DNA of 64,000 bases from Curvibacter sp. PAE-UM (GTDB taxonomy: Bacteria > Pseudomonadota > Gammaproteobacteria > Burkholderiales > Burkholderiaceae_C), in NCBI RefSeq assembly GCF_001432305.1, contig NZ_KQ483358.1, forward strand, positions 1-64,000, in the 5' to 3' direction. The notes beneath the pieces were generated by a model. It saw nothing but the letters and a program-made list of their open reading frames with translations, searched no databases and was not told where the DNA came from. Shown here in pieces: positions 1-7,300 of this stretch. Each line of letters begins with the position of its first letter. Positions within the stretch are counted from its first letter, which is position 1. Position numbers and translations under genes: made by a program.

Positions 1-1172
1 CAATTCCCTGGGCATCGAGGTGCGCCTGCTGCCGGCCCAGTACACCCGCGCCTATGTGCGGCGCAACAAGACCGATGCCACGGATGCGGCCGCCCTGCTG
101 GAGGCGGCCCGCGCCGCCGATATCCGTCCGGTACGCGTCAAGTCGGTCGAACAGCAGGCCCTGCAGGGCCTGCACCGCATCCGTTCCCTCTGGATGGGCA
201 CACGCACTTCACGCATCAACGCCCTGCGCGGCTTCTTGCGTGAGTTCGGCATTGCCATCCCCGTGGGTGCGCGTACCGGCGTCGAAGCCATCAGCCGCGT
301 GCTGGCCGACCCCAATACCGCGGTGCCCGAGCTGATCCGGGGTTCGGCCAGGCTGCTGGTGGAGGAGATCCGCCTGCTGGAGGCCCGCATCGCCCAGGTG
401 GAGCGGGAGCTGGCCGCAGCGGCCCGTCTGAGCCCGGCCTGCACCATGCTGCTCTCCATTCCGGGCATTGGTCTGTTGACGGCCACGGCCCTGGTGGCGG
501 CCACCTCGGGCGATGTGAGCCACTTCCAGGATGCGCGGCACTTCGCCAGCTGGTTCGGCCTGACGCCCAGGGAGTTCAGCTCGGGCAACAGCCGCTACCT
601 GGGGCGCATCTCCAAGAAGGGGGATCGCTACTTGCGCATGCTGCTCACGCACGGCGCCAGGAGCGTGTTGCGCGCGGCCAAGGTGGCCCAGGGCGCGGGC
701 AAGGAGGTCTGCGGGGTGCGACGCTGGGCACTGGATGTTCAAGGGCGAACGAACCACAACAAGGCGGCCTGTGCACTGGCCAACAAGATGGCACGCATCT
801 GCTATGCCACGCTGCGCGACAAGACGACGTTCGATGAAAACAGCCGGCTCAGCAAGAAGATGAACCGCCAGGCCTTTGTGATGCCGGCCTGAGCCACCCA
901 CGAGAGATTTGAAGTTTACCCATCTGCCTTTGCGACGAGATTGATCGACCATCATGGCCAACCGGGTTCCTCCCACACCGTCAGACGCCGATAACTCTTC
1001 CGGCTCTTATGCAGCCGCTTGTATTGATTGGCGCAACGGTGACGCAGATTCCATGTCGGCACGGGACTACACAGATCCCACCTCAGATGCCGGATATACG
1101 ACTGCAGGCGCTTTACCCGTCGGTCCCCAATCGGTCAGTTTCTTGCACTTGAGGGGGAGTCCATATATGAAT
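1..1172 (+). mobile_element. IS110/IS1111-type insertion sequence, left part outside window
   Basis: A transposase of the IS110 family is followed by about 280 bases without a convincing gene, ending near the motif GGGGGAGTCCATATATG. The next bases, AATTGTTAGAC, read on the minus strand as GTCTAACAATTC, which is how many integron attC sites begin. IS1111-type elements that target attC sites are known (the IS1111-attC group), so this copy probably inserted into the attC of the neighbouring cassette. A long non-coding stretch after the transposase is the arrangement expected of the IS1111 subgroup, where the guide (bridge) RNA is thought to be encoded downstream of the recombinase. The exact right end is inferred to within a few bases. 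Confidence 0.7.
2..892 (+). CDS. IS110-family transposase (DEDD recombinase), 5' end missing
   Basis: The frame is open from base 2, so the start lies outside the window. The visible 296 residues contain the end of the N-terminal DEDD_Tnp_IS110 domain, with KTDATDAAALLEAA near residue 26. The C-terminal Transposase_20 domain follows, with LLSIPGIGLLTATALVA and ASWFGLTPREFSSGNSRYLG, both typical of the family. These enzymes move their element by site-specific recombination guided by an element-encoded RNA, without terminal inverted repeats or target duplications. No frameshift is visible, so this copy could be active. The element directly abuts an attC-like core site, consistent with the attC-targeting branch of the IS1111 group; the subgroup is inferred from context. 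Confidence 0.9.
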   Translation, partial: NSLGIEVRLLPAQYTRAYVRRNKTDATDAAALLEAARAADIRPVRVKSVEQQALQGLHRIRSLWMGTRTSRINALRGFLREFGIAIPVGARTGVEAISRVLADPNTAVPELIRGSARLLVEEIRLLEARIAQVERELAAAARLSPACTMLLSIPGIGLLTATALVAATSGDVSHFQDARHFASWFGLTPREFSSGNSRYLGRISKKGDRYLRMLLTHGARSVLRAAKVAQGAGKEVCGVRRWALDVQGRTNHNKAACALANKMARICYATLRDKTTFDENSRLSKKMNRQAFVMPA

Positions 1173-1173
1173 T

Positions 1174-1193
1174 GTTAGACCGTGCGGCCACCC
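1174..1193 (-). other. attC-like cassette end, interrupted by the IS
   Basis: On the minus strand, just after the stop codon of the small membrane gene, the sequence GTCTAACAATTC fits the integron R'' core consensus RYYYAAC. It also matches the opening bases of classical attC sites. After these 12 bases the insertion sequence begins, so the rest of the recombination site is missing here or lies beyond the IS outside the window. Identification rests on the short consensus plus context. Confidence 0.5.
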
Positions 1194-1442
1194 TCAACGC
1201 TCCAGCCACCAAGACGCCAGCGGCGCGGCGACCATCACCAAAGCAACGAGACCCCACCCAAGCAGTTCGCGCCTGCTCAAGCGATAGCCCCGCCTCTCCA
1301 GGTAGGCATGAAGCGGGCCAATGGTCACCCACCCCACGAGCTTCTGTCCGCGTCCAGAGCTTCGTCGCTGGAACCAGAAGAGTAGCGCCCATACGCCAAA
1401 CCCTGCGGCGATTAAAAGGACGTAGATTGCGTATCCGCGCAT
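1194..1442 (-). CDS. Small membrane protein in an integron-like cassette
   Basis: An 82-residue protein beginning MRGYAIYVLLIAAGFG. It has a hydrophobic N-terminal segment (about residues 4-20), a basic linker rich in Arg and Lys, and a second hydrophobic segment near the C-terminus (about 58-76), so probably two membrane passes with a cytoplasmic loop. I do not recognise the family. The ATG chosen lies 8 bases after a GTTAGAC core site (1451-1457), and the gene ends 13 bases before a second core-like site. That is the compact layout of an integron gene cassette. Translation is probably coupled to or boosted by the 14-codon leader ORF just upstream. An alternative start 48 bases upstream would run through the core site and is unlikely. 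Confidence 0.55.
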   Translation of the reverse strand: MRGYAIYVLLIAAGFGVWALLFWFQRRSSGRGQKLVGWVTIGPLHAYLERRGYRLSRRELLGWGLVALVMVAAPLASWWLER

Positions 1443-1450
1443 ACCAAGCG

Positions 1451-1537
1451 GTCTAACTTGATATAGGCCGCAAATCTGTCGGCATAACAAGGCTCATGGC
1501 TTTCTCCCTTTTCGTTTGCAAGTGCCTGATTTATATC
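1451..1537 (-). repeat. attI-like repeat, copy 1, with 14-codon leader ORF
   Basis: On the minus strand this element runs from GATATAAATCAGGCACTT to the core site GTTAGAC. It contains a ribosome-binding-like GGGAGA and a 14-codon ORF (1497 down to 1453) encoding MSLVMPTDLRPISS. The stop codon TAG is part of the core site (AGT TAG). GTTATGC and GTTAGAC lie 31 bases apart in direct orientation. This resembles class 1 attI1, which has GTTACGC and GTTAGGC at nearly the same spacing and an 11-codon ORF also ending AGT TAG. A second copy is at 33588-33676. The two share the left 18 bases and about 45 bases at the right, with a variable middle. Confidence 0.6.
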
Positions 1538-1839
1538 CGGATTCGTGCCAATTGGCCCACCGGAAAGACAATTAACGAAGTCCACGAACCCGGCAAAACT
1601 GCGGGATAACATGGCCGCTTGCGGACTAACACGGCAACGGCCGTTCACCAAAACCCGCGTCGCATCAACGACTTAGCGTTGCTCTGTGTTTTAGGGGCAA
1701 CATTAAAAAACCTGCAAAACCCGGCAGTGTTCGATGTCCGCTTTGTGCCGTCGATGCCACTGTCCGCTATTGGCCGACAACGCCCCTTCGATCGCCCCTA
1801 CCTGATCAAAAAGAACTTGCTCAAGAAGGGGGCGCAAGC
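1538..1839. other. Intergenic stretch without a recognised gene
   Basis: About 300 bases between the attI-like repeat and the HTH regulator. It is more AT-rich than its surroundings and contains no open frame that looks like a protein. No integron integrase or recognisable fragment of one was found, although this is where an intI gene would be expected if the repeat were a complete integron platform. Confidence 0.5.
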
Positions 1840-2271
1840 TCACTTCTGCTGCGCCAGGCGCGCGGCAGCTTCACGTTTGCCCAGCTTGCGTACTTGCGCA
1901 ATGGCGGCCAGCTGGCCTGCCCGCGGTTTGGATTTGCCGCTTTCCCAGTGGTAGACGGACTGGGCAGAAACGCCCAGCAGCCTGGCCATCTCTGCCGCCG
2001 AAAGATCGAGCTTCTTGCGCAGGGTGGCAAAACCATCGACGCGGAAGCGCAAGGGCAACTGCGCCGGCTCTTCGGCAGTCTTCCGGTTGCGTGGGCTGGT
2101 TTTGTCCAGCTTCTTGAGCGTTGACTCCAAGCCGGCGATTCGCCTCTTCAGTGCCGCGATGTCAGAACGGTACTGGGCCGAGGCCTTCTTGAAAGCCTGG
2201 GTCTCTGCGCGAACCTCTTTGCGCGCGATGCGCGAGATTTCCGATTTCAGCAGCGTTGCCAGATTGGGCAT
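1840..2271 (-). CDS. HTH-type transcriptional regulator with N-terminal coiled coil
   Basis: A 143-residue protein. Residues 1-60 are rich in charged and small residues with heptad character (from ARKEVRAETQAFKKASAQ to AALKRRIAGLESTLKKL), suggesting a coiled-coil dimerisation region. Residues about 78-135 form an XRE/Cro-type helix-turn-helix, with the recognition part MARLLGVSAQSVYHWESG. The C-terminus is basic. It is probably a DNA-binding regulator; its target is unknown. It is transcribed away from the SSB-like gene with 157 bases between them, so it could control that divergent promoter. Similar stand-alone regulators are common in Burkholderiales and generally uncharacterised. Confidence 0.75.
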   Translation of the reverse strand: MPNLATLLKSEISRIARKEVRAETQAFKKASAQYRSDIAALKRRIAGLESTLKKLDKTSPRNRKTAEEPAQLPLRFRVDGFATLRKKLDLSAAEMARLLGVSAQSVYHWESGKSKPRAGQLAAIAQVRKLGKREAAARLAQQK

Positions 2272-2392
2272 GGGGGTCCTTATGGAACGAGATGATCTTC
2301 ATGTTACGTCGAACGCGCACGGGGCAGGAACGCAACTCTTTTCCAAATGTGCAAATTTCGAGATATCTTCACGATGTCTTGAGGGCTTTTCG

Positions 2393-2459
2393 ATCAGTGA
2401 CAATCCCCCCACAACTCCTGGGAACCCCATGATCGAAGGCCTCATAACCGGCACCCTGG
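2393..2459 (+). repeat. Direct repeat copy 1: leader and start of the SSB-like gene
   Basis: About 67 bases covering the upstream region and first ten codons of the SSB-like gene recur at 5373-5440 at roughly 85 percent identity by eye. Shared blocks include CAGTGACAA, ACAACTCC and CCATGATCGAAGGCCT. The two copies bracket the PPK2 and CYTH-CHAD genes in direct orientation. Confidence 0.8.
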
Positions 2460-2779
2460 TGGGCCTGGCAGAACAGCGGCAAGGCAAGAACGACACCACG
2501 TTCGTGCTCGCCAAGGTGAAGGCGACGCCGGGCGAAGGCGAGAGCCTGATCGTCAATGTGATTGCCTTTGCGGCCGAGGCCTGCGCGGCCCTGCTGGCGC
2601 TGGACGAGGGCGACACGCTGGCGCTGTCTGGCGCGCTGACGCCGAAGGTCTGGACCGACAAGCAGGGCAACACCCGGCCGGCGCTGGACCTGGTGGCCAG
2701 CCAGGTGCTGACGGTCTACCATGTGGACCGCAAGCGCGCGGCACTTGGCGACACCTCGCAGCCGACGGAAAAACCATGA
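2429..2779 (+). CDS. Single-stranded DNA-binding (OB-fold) protein, short form
   Basis: A 116-residue protein starting MIEGLITGTLVGLAEQRQ, with the pattern of a small SSB/OB-fold domain (FVLAKVKA...ESLIVNVIAF...GDTLALSGALTPKVW). It is shorter than housekeeping SSB and lacks the acidic C-terminal tail that recruits partner proteins. It is therefore more like the SSB-like proteins found on mobile or accessory DNA, and probably binds single-stranded DNA. The ATG was chosen because the OB-fold begins there; the frame stays open upstream but that part has no domain character. The start region is duplicated 3 kb downstream. The stop overlaps the start of the next small ORF (ATGA), so the two are probably translated together. 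Confidence 0.75.
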   Translation: MIEGLITGTLVGLAEQRQGKNDTTFVLAKVKATPGEGESLIVNVIAFAAEACAALLALDEGDTLALSGALTPKVWTDKQGNTRPALDLVASQVLTVYHVDRKRAALGDTSQPTEKP

Positions 2780-2946
2780 AGCCCCCGCCCCGCGTCATCC
2801 CCACCCCCGGCTGGCTGCGCCCCGTGATCCGCTGGGCCACCCGCGTTTCCATCAACGCGCCGGCCTGGGTACCTAACTGGCTGAAGAACGCGCCGCTGAA
2901 GCTGACCTCACTCATCCTGCGCGCCTGGATCGCCATCGTGCGTTAA
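2776..2946 (+). CDS. Small protein translationally coupled to the SSB-like gene
   Basis: A 56-residue ORF (MKPPPRVIPTPGWLRPVIRW...) whose ATG overlaps the stop of the SSB-like gene in the arrangement ATGA. It is rich in Pro, Trp and Arg and ends with a moderately hydrophobic stretch, so it may be membrane-associated. I do not recognise a family. Support is the four-base overlap and a codon pattern like its neighbours; it could also be non-functional. Confidence 0.4.
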   Translation: MKPPPRVIPTPGWLRPVIRWATRVSINAPAWVPNWLKNAPLKLTSLILRAWIAIVR

Positions 2947-3030
2947 CGCACGGAGGGTCCGTGGCGCGGCCCCGGACGAGCGGGCCCGTTCACCATTGAA
3001 CCAGCGCCCCACCTCCGCTACGATGCAGCG

Positions 3031-3840
3031 ATGAAGAAACCCAAAAACGGCAAGGGCGACAAGTCCGACAAGCTGGGCAAGGACGCCTACTACGAGCAGC
3101 TCGCAGCACTCCAGCTGGAGCTCAACGACGTGGCGCGCTGGCTGCAGCACACCGGCAAGCGCCTGGTGGTGGTGATCGAGGGGCGCGACACGGCCGGCAA
3201 GGGCGGGGTCATATCCGCGCTGTCCGACACGCTGAACCCGCGCCAGTGCCGCACGGTGGCGCTGGCCAAACCCGGCGAGCGCGAGAAGACGCAGTGGTAT
3301 TTCCAGCGTTACGTGCCGCACCTGCCGGCGGCCGGCGAGATCGTGTTCTTCGACCGCAGCTGGTACAACCGCGCCGGCGTCGAGCGCGTGATGGGCTTTT
3401 GCACCGAGGCCGAGACCGAGGCCTTCCTGCAGCAGGCGCCCGTGTTCGAGCGCATGCTGGTGGACGACGGCATCCTGCTGTTCAAGTACTGGCTCACGGT
3501 GGACCAGGCGCAGCAGGAGGAGCGTTTTGCCGAACGCGTGGCCGACCCGCTCAAGCGCTGGAAACTCAGCCCCATCGACGTGCAGGCGCGCGCCAAGTAC
3601 GCCGAGTACGGCAAGGCGCGCGACGCCATGCTCAAAGCCACCCACCACAAGAAGACACCGTGGGTGCTGGTGGACTTCAACGACCAGCGGCGCGGCCGGC
3701 TCACGCTGATCCGCCATCTGCTGGACCACATCCCGGAGCGCGAGGTGCCGCAGACCGTGGTCAAGTTCCCGCCGCTGGACCACAAGCCTTTGCGCGAGAA
3801 GTTCGGTACGCCGCTCAAGCCCATCGCGGCGGCGGACTGA
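3031..3840 (+). CDS. ppk2: Polyphosphate kinase 2 (PPK2)
   Basis: A 269-residue protein of the PPK2 family, which transfers phosphate between polyphosphate and nucleotides (NDP to NTP or NMP to NDP depending on class). The P-loop GRDTAGKGG sits at residues 51-59. The Walker B/lid signature FFDRSWYNRAG (about 106-116) and the tract LLFKYWLTVDQAQQEERF follow, all diagnostic of the family. Length and single-domain build fit one-domain PPK2. It is followed 45 bases later by a CYTH-CHAD protein; CHAD domains bind polyphosphate, so the pair probably works on the same polymer. The substrate class cannot be settled by eye. Confidence 0.93.
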   Translation: MKKPKNGKGDKSDKLGKDAYYEQLAALQLELNDVARWLQHTGKRLVVVIEGRDTAGKGGVISALSDTLNPRQCRTVALAKPGEREKTQWYFQRYVPHLPAAGEIVFFDRSWYNRAGVERVMGFCTEAETEAFLQQAPVFERMLVDDGILLFKYWLTVDQAQQEERFAERVADPLKRWKLSPIDVQARAKYAEYGKARDAMLKATHHKKTPWVLVDFNDQRRGRLTLIRHLLDHIPEREVPQTVVKFPPLDHKPLREKFGTPLKPIAAAD

Positions 3841-3885
3841 GCGCTGCGGTGTGCATGGCAGATCTCCGTGGGTAGCACCCAGCCC

Positions 3886-5412
3886 ATGAAACGCGACACG
3901 ACCACCCGCCCCGCGCAGGAGATCGAACTCAAGCTGGCCTTGCCGGCCGCGGACCCCGCCGCCCTGGCGCAGCGACTGGCACGCCTGCCGCTGCTGGCGC
4001 GGCGCAAGGCCAGCACACTGCGCCTGTACAACATCTACTACGACACGCCCGCGCAAGACCTGCGCCAACAGCGTGTGGCGCTGCGGCTGCGCCGCGTCGG
4101 CAGCGAGGCCAGCCCGCGCTGGTTGCAGACGCTCAAGACCGGCGGTGCTGACGGCTCGGCCCTGAGCCAGCGCGGTGAATGGGAAGTGCCCGTGCCCGGC
4201 GCTGCCTTGCAGCGGCGTGCCCTCAAAGAAACGCCCTGGTCGCGCCTGGACCCGGACGGCGCGATCTTCCGCGCGCTGGAGCCCTGCTTCGTCACCACTT
4301 TCCACCGAACGAGCTGGACCGTGCGCCGGCGCAATGGCAGCGTGGTCGAGGTGGCGCTGGACATCGGGCACATCGAGGCGGGCGAACGGCGCAGCGCCAT
4401 CTGCGAGCTGGAGCTGGAGCTGCTGGCCGGCCCGCCGCAGGCGCTGTTCGACCTTGCGCAACTGATTGCCCGCAACATTGCGGTGCTGCCGGCGACGCAG
4501 AGCAAGGCCGAACGCGGTTTTGCCCTGGCGCAGGGGGTCATCGACATGCCGGTCCGGGCCCAGCCGCCGGCGCTGGGGTCCAAACTGCTCGTGACGCAGG
4601 CGGCGCAGCAGGTGCTGCGCGAGAGCTTCAGCCAGTTCACGTCCAATCTTTGGGCCCTGCGCAGTTCGGACGACGCAGAAGTGGTGCATCAGGCGCGCGT
4701 GGCCTGGCGCCGTTTCAGGAGTGCGTGGCGGCTGTTCAGGTCGTCGCTACCTGCCGATGCGGTGCCGTCCTGGTTGCCGCTGCGGCCCCTGCTGACGTTT
4801 CTGGGCGAACTGCGGGATCTGGACGTGGCCCGCATCGAGACGCTCCCGCCGCTGGCCGATGCCTACACGGCCGGGGAGCCGCGGCGCGCCGGGGAATGGC
4901 AGGCCCTGTCGGCGTCCCTGCTGCAGGCGGCCACGCTGCAGCGCAAGGCGGTGCGCTTCGCGCTCCAGGTTCCCACCGTCGGCGCCTGCCTGCTCGCGAC
5001 CACGCAATGGATCGAGGGTTTGTCGGCCTTGCCGGCAGCGGGCACCGCTGACGCCGGGCACCAGGAGCCGCTGCCCCGCTGGGCCAGGCAGCGCGTGGTG
5101 CGCCTGCACCGGCAGCTCAAGCGCGCCCTGAAGCAGGCGCCCGACGCCGCGCATCTGCACCGCATCCGCATTCTTTCCAAGCGGCTGCGTTATGGCATCG
5201 AGGCGCTGCGCCCTCTGTTGCCGAAGCAAAAAGCGAAGCCCTGGCACGCGCAGGCCCTGCACCTGCAGACCACCCTGGGGATGACCCGCGATGTCCTGCA
5301 GGCGAGCGCACTGGCCACCCAACTGGAAGCCAACCGGGGCCTTGCGGAGTTCTTGCGTGGCGTTGCCATTGGTTCAGTGACAAGCCCCCAACAACTCCAG
5401 GGAACACCATGA
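3886..5412 (+). CDS. CYTH-CHAD domain protein (inorganic triphosphatase / polyphosphate-binding)
   Basis: A protein of 508 residues from the ATG chosen; an in-frame GTG 18 bases upstream is the alternative. Residues about 10-200 are a CYTH domain with the metal-binding EIELKL (ExExK) motif at 12-17, typical of triphosphate-cleaving tunnel enzymes. Residues about 225-490 are a CHAD domain with conserved His and Arg/Lys positions (VVHQARVAWRRFRSAW, HLHRIRILSKRLRYGIE) that binds polyphosphate. It probably hydrolyses inorganic triphosphate or helps polyphosphate handling together with the upstream PPK2. The last dozen residues (GSVTSPQQLQGTP) are encoded inside a copied fragment of the SSB-gene leader, so the native C-terminus may have been replaced. 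Confidence 0.88.
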   Translation: MKRDTTTRPAQEIELKLALPAADPAALAQRLARLPLLARRKASTLRLYNIYYDTPAQDLRQQRVALRLRRVGSEASPRWLQTLKTGGADGSALSQRGEWEVPVPGAALQRRALKETPWSRLDPDGAIFRALEPCFVTTFHRTSWTVRRRNGSVVEVALDIGHIEAGERRSAICELELELLAGPPQALFDLAQLIARNIAVLPATQSKAERGFALAQGVIDMPVRAQPPALGSKLLVTQAAQQVLRESFSQFTSNLWALRSSDDAEVVHQARVAWRRFRSAWRLFRSSLPADAVPSWLPLRPLLTFLGELRDLDVARIETLPPLADAYTAGEPRRAGEWQALSASLLQAATLQRKAVRFALQVPTVGACLLATTQWIEGLSALPAAGTADAGHQEPLPRWARQRVVRLHRQLKRALKQAPDAAHLHRIRILSKRLRYGIEALRPLLPKQKAKPWHAQALHLQTTLGMTRDVLQASALATQLEANRGLAEFLRGVAIGSVTSPQQLQGTP

Positions 5413-5440
5413 TCGAAGGCCTGGCAACCGGCACCCCCCT
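5373..5440 (+). repeat. Direct repeat copy 2: truncated copy of the SSB gene start
   Basis: This repeats 2393-2459, including an ATG followed by ATCGAAGGCCTGGCAACCGG, i.e. the first codons of the SSB-like gene. The reading frame then leaves the gene. It overlaps the 3' end of the CYTH-CHAD gene and supplies its stop codon. The arrangement suggests a duplication or insertion that used this sequence as an edge. Confidence 0.8.
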
Positions 5441-5502
5441 GCCAGTGTCCTGCTCCGGAAATAGTGGCACGGAATGAAAGCGAGGGATTTCAGGTCAGGA
5501 CA

Positions 5503-6339
5503 CTAGATATTGGCCTGATCCTTGGTGCTCGGCAGCCTGCGCCCGATGTCGGCGGCTGCCTGCGTCAGCGCGGCATCCAGCGCTTCCATGCCGAGCGCGT
5601 TGTACTGGCGCCCGGCCTCGGACTTCAGGAAGGCGACATAGCTTTTCAGATGCGGCGTGGACAAGGGTGCGTAGGCTCTGGCAAAAAGCGACAGTGCCAT
5701 GGCGGAAAAGCCTTGCATCATCTGCGGGCGCTGCGCCTCCAGCGCGGCCTTGAATTCACCCTGGGACAGCATCGGCGCCTGTGCCGAGACGCTTGCCGCG
5801 CCATGCCACGCAGCCAAGCTCGTGTTGATGGTGATCTGGGCCCACGTTTCGGCGGTACTCGTCTCCTTGACGAGTTCCTCCAGCAATTTGCGGCGCGCCG
5901 GCTCCGAGTTTTGCAGCAGCGCCGTCCCTTGCTGCATCTGCACTTGCGGATCCACGCTTTCTGCCGAAGCCTGCTCTTCAAGCTTCGTCACGGTTTTCCC
6001 GACAGGTGAATCGAACCAGCGCTGGAGTCTGGGGACGTGCTGGGCACCGAGCTTCTTCGAAATGACGTCCATGCTGAACTCACGCAGCCGGTTCGCCGCG
6101 TAGGACTCCCGGATGACGCTCGATATGCGAGCGAGCTCGGCGGCGCTCGGTGTCATGCCGGCTTGCGCAAAAAACCCTTGCAAGCCGCTCTCGGCCTGGG
6201 GCGCAATGCTGCCCAGCTGCTCCCACAGGCCGGACTTGCGCAGCAGGCTCTCGGTCGTGGCCCGGTCAATCTGCGCATGCACACCACCCGCCCCCAGAAG
6301 AAACGCGCTCAGAAACAGACATCGAAAAAACCTGATCAT
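5503..6339 (-). CDS. Secreted DUF2059-like protein
   Basis: A 278-residue protein with a clear signal peptide (MIRFFRCLFLSAFLLGAGGVHA, cleavage after GVHA), so exported to the periplasm. The mature part is mostly helical. It contains two segments resembling DUF2059: VPRLQRWFDSPVGKTVTKLEE in the middle and LKSYVAFLKSEAGRQYNALG near the C-terminus. The function of this family is unknown. The start at 6339 is preceded by a good GGGGG ribosome binding site; an upstream in-frame start would destroy the signal peptide. It is convergent with the CYTH-CHAD gene and has no obvious operon partner. Confidence 0.7.
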   Translation of the reverse strand: MIRFFRCLFLSAFLLGAGGVHAQIDRATTESLLRKSGLWEQLGSIAPQAESGLQGFFAQAGMTPSAAELARISSVIRESYAANRLREFSMDVISKKLGAQHVPRLQRWFDSPVGKTVTKLEEQASAESVDPQVQMQQGTALLQNSEPARRKLLEELVKETSTAETWAQITINTSLAAWHGAASVSAQAPMLSQGEFKAALEAQRPQMMQGFSAMALSLFARAYAPLSTPHLKSYVAFLKSEAGRQYNALGMEALDAALTQAAADIGRRLPSTKDQANI

Positions 6340-6682
6340 GGGACCCCCTTGTTGATCGTTACCGACTCTCACTCATGGTGGCGGCAATCCGCCGGATATC
6401 CTGTGCGCTGCAGGGCTGACACATTGGTCCACCGACCCCAACATCGCGCCGCGAACTCGGGACGCCGCATCTTAACCAAGAGGATTTGCACTGCCTATCC
6501 CCCGAAAGGGGGATACAGGCGCAGATTTCGAGGAAGGGCTGGCAGCCAATCGATGCCGGGCGCAGCCCATCGCCAGGACCTGTTCAGCGCAGCCTTGGCC
6601 CCCGGCGCCGGCATGGCGTGAAACGGAACTGGACACCTCCCCGGCAAGGTCCTAGCATTGCCGGATTCACCGGAGAAATGAA
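6340..6682. promoter_or_regulatory. Intergenic region with a perfect GC hairpin (TATCCCCC-GAAA-GGGGGATA)
   Basis: A 343-base gap between divergent genes. It holds a perfect 8-base inverted repeat with a GAAA loop at 6496-6515, extended by GCC/GGC outside it. No run of T follows, so it is more likely an operator or structured leader element than a terminator. A partial relative, CCTATCCCCCAAAAGGG, lies at 27003-27019. No gene was seen in the rest. Confidence 0.45.
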
Positions 6683-7300
6683 ATGCGCAGATTGCAAGTC
6701 TTGCTCTTGACCCTGGCCGTGCTCAGCCTCTCGGGCTGCGGCTACAACACCTTCCAGACCACCGACGAGCAGATCAAGGCCAGCTGGGCCGAGGTGCTGA
6801 ACCAGTACCAGCGGCGGGCCGACCTGATCCCCAATATCGTCAACACCGTCAAGGGCGAGGCCAACTTCGAGCAGGAAACCCTGACCAAGGTGGTGGAGGC
6901 CCGCGCCCGGGCCACCAGCATCCAGGCCACGCCGGAGCTGGTCAACAACCCCGAGGCCTTCCAGAAGTTCCAGGCCGCACAGAACTCACTCTCCGGCGCC
7001 CTGAGCCGCCTGCTGGTGGTGAGCGAAAACTACCCGCAGCTCAAGGCCAACCAGGGCTTCCAGGAACTGCGGGCCCAGCTGGAGGGCACCGAGAACCGCA
7101 TCACCGTGGCCCGCAACCGCTACATCAAGGCCGTGCAGGAGTACAACGTGGCGGTGCGCAGCTTCCCCACCAACCTGACGGCCATGGTCTTCGGCTACTC
7201 GGTCAAGCCCAGCTTCACGGTCGCCGATGAAAAAGAACTGGCCACGCCGCCGAAGGTGGATTTTGGTGGCCCGGCCAAGAAGCCCGAGGCCGCACGTTGA
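6683..7300 (+). CDS. lemA: LemA family lipoprotein
   Basis: A 205-residue protein with a lipoprotein signal (MRRLQVLLLTLAVLSLSGCG, lipobox LSGC) and the LemA domain. Characteristic tracts are YQRRADLIPNIVNTVKG, ENRITVARNRYIKAVQEYN and FPTNLTA. LemA proteins are helical-bundle envelope proteins of poorly known function, often encoded beside TPM-domain proteins exactly as here. The lipid anchor suggests attachment to a membrane facing the periplasm. Its stop codon overlaps the TTG start proposed for the next gene, indicating translational coupling in a three-gene operon. Confidence 0.93.
   Translation: MRRLQVLLLTLAVLSLSGCGYNTFQTTDEQIKASWAEVLNQYQRRADLIPNIVNTVKGEANFEQETLTKVVEARARATSIQATPELVNNPEAFQKFQAAQNSLSGALSRLLVVSENYPQLKANQGFQELRAQLEGTENRITVARNRYIKAVQEYNVAVRSFPTNLTAMVFGYSVKPSFTVADEKELATPPKVDFGGPAKKPEAAR

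Noticed and set aside
954-1178. A 74-codon open frame in the non-coding end of the insertion sequence
   Set aside because: No family resemblance, and its end coincides with the IS boundary. Better explained as the non-coding end of an IS110-type element.
2015-2428. N-terminal extension of the SSB-like protein
   Set aside because: The extra 138 residues overlap the opposite HTH gene and its leader and lack domain character. The OB-fold starts at the ATG at 2429.
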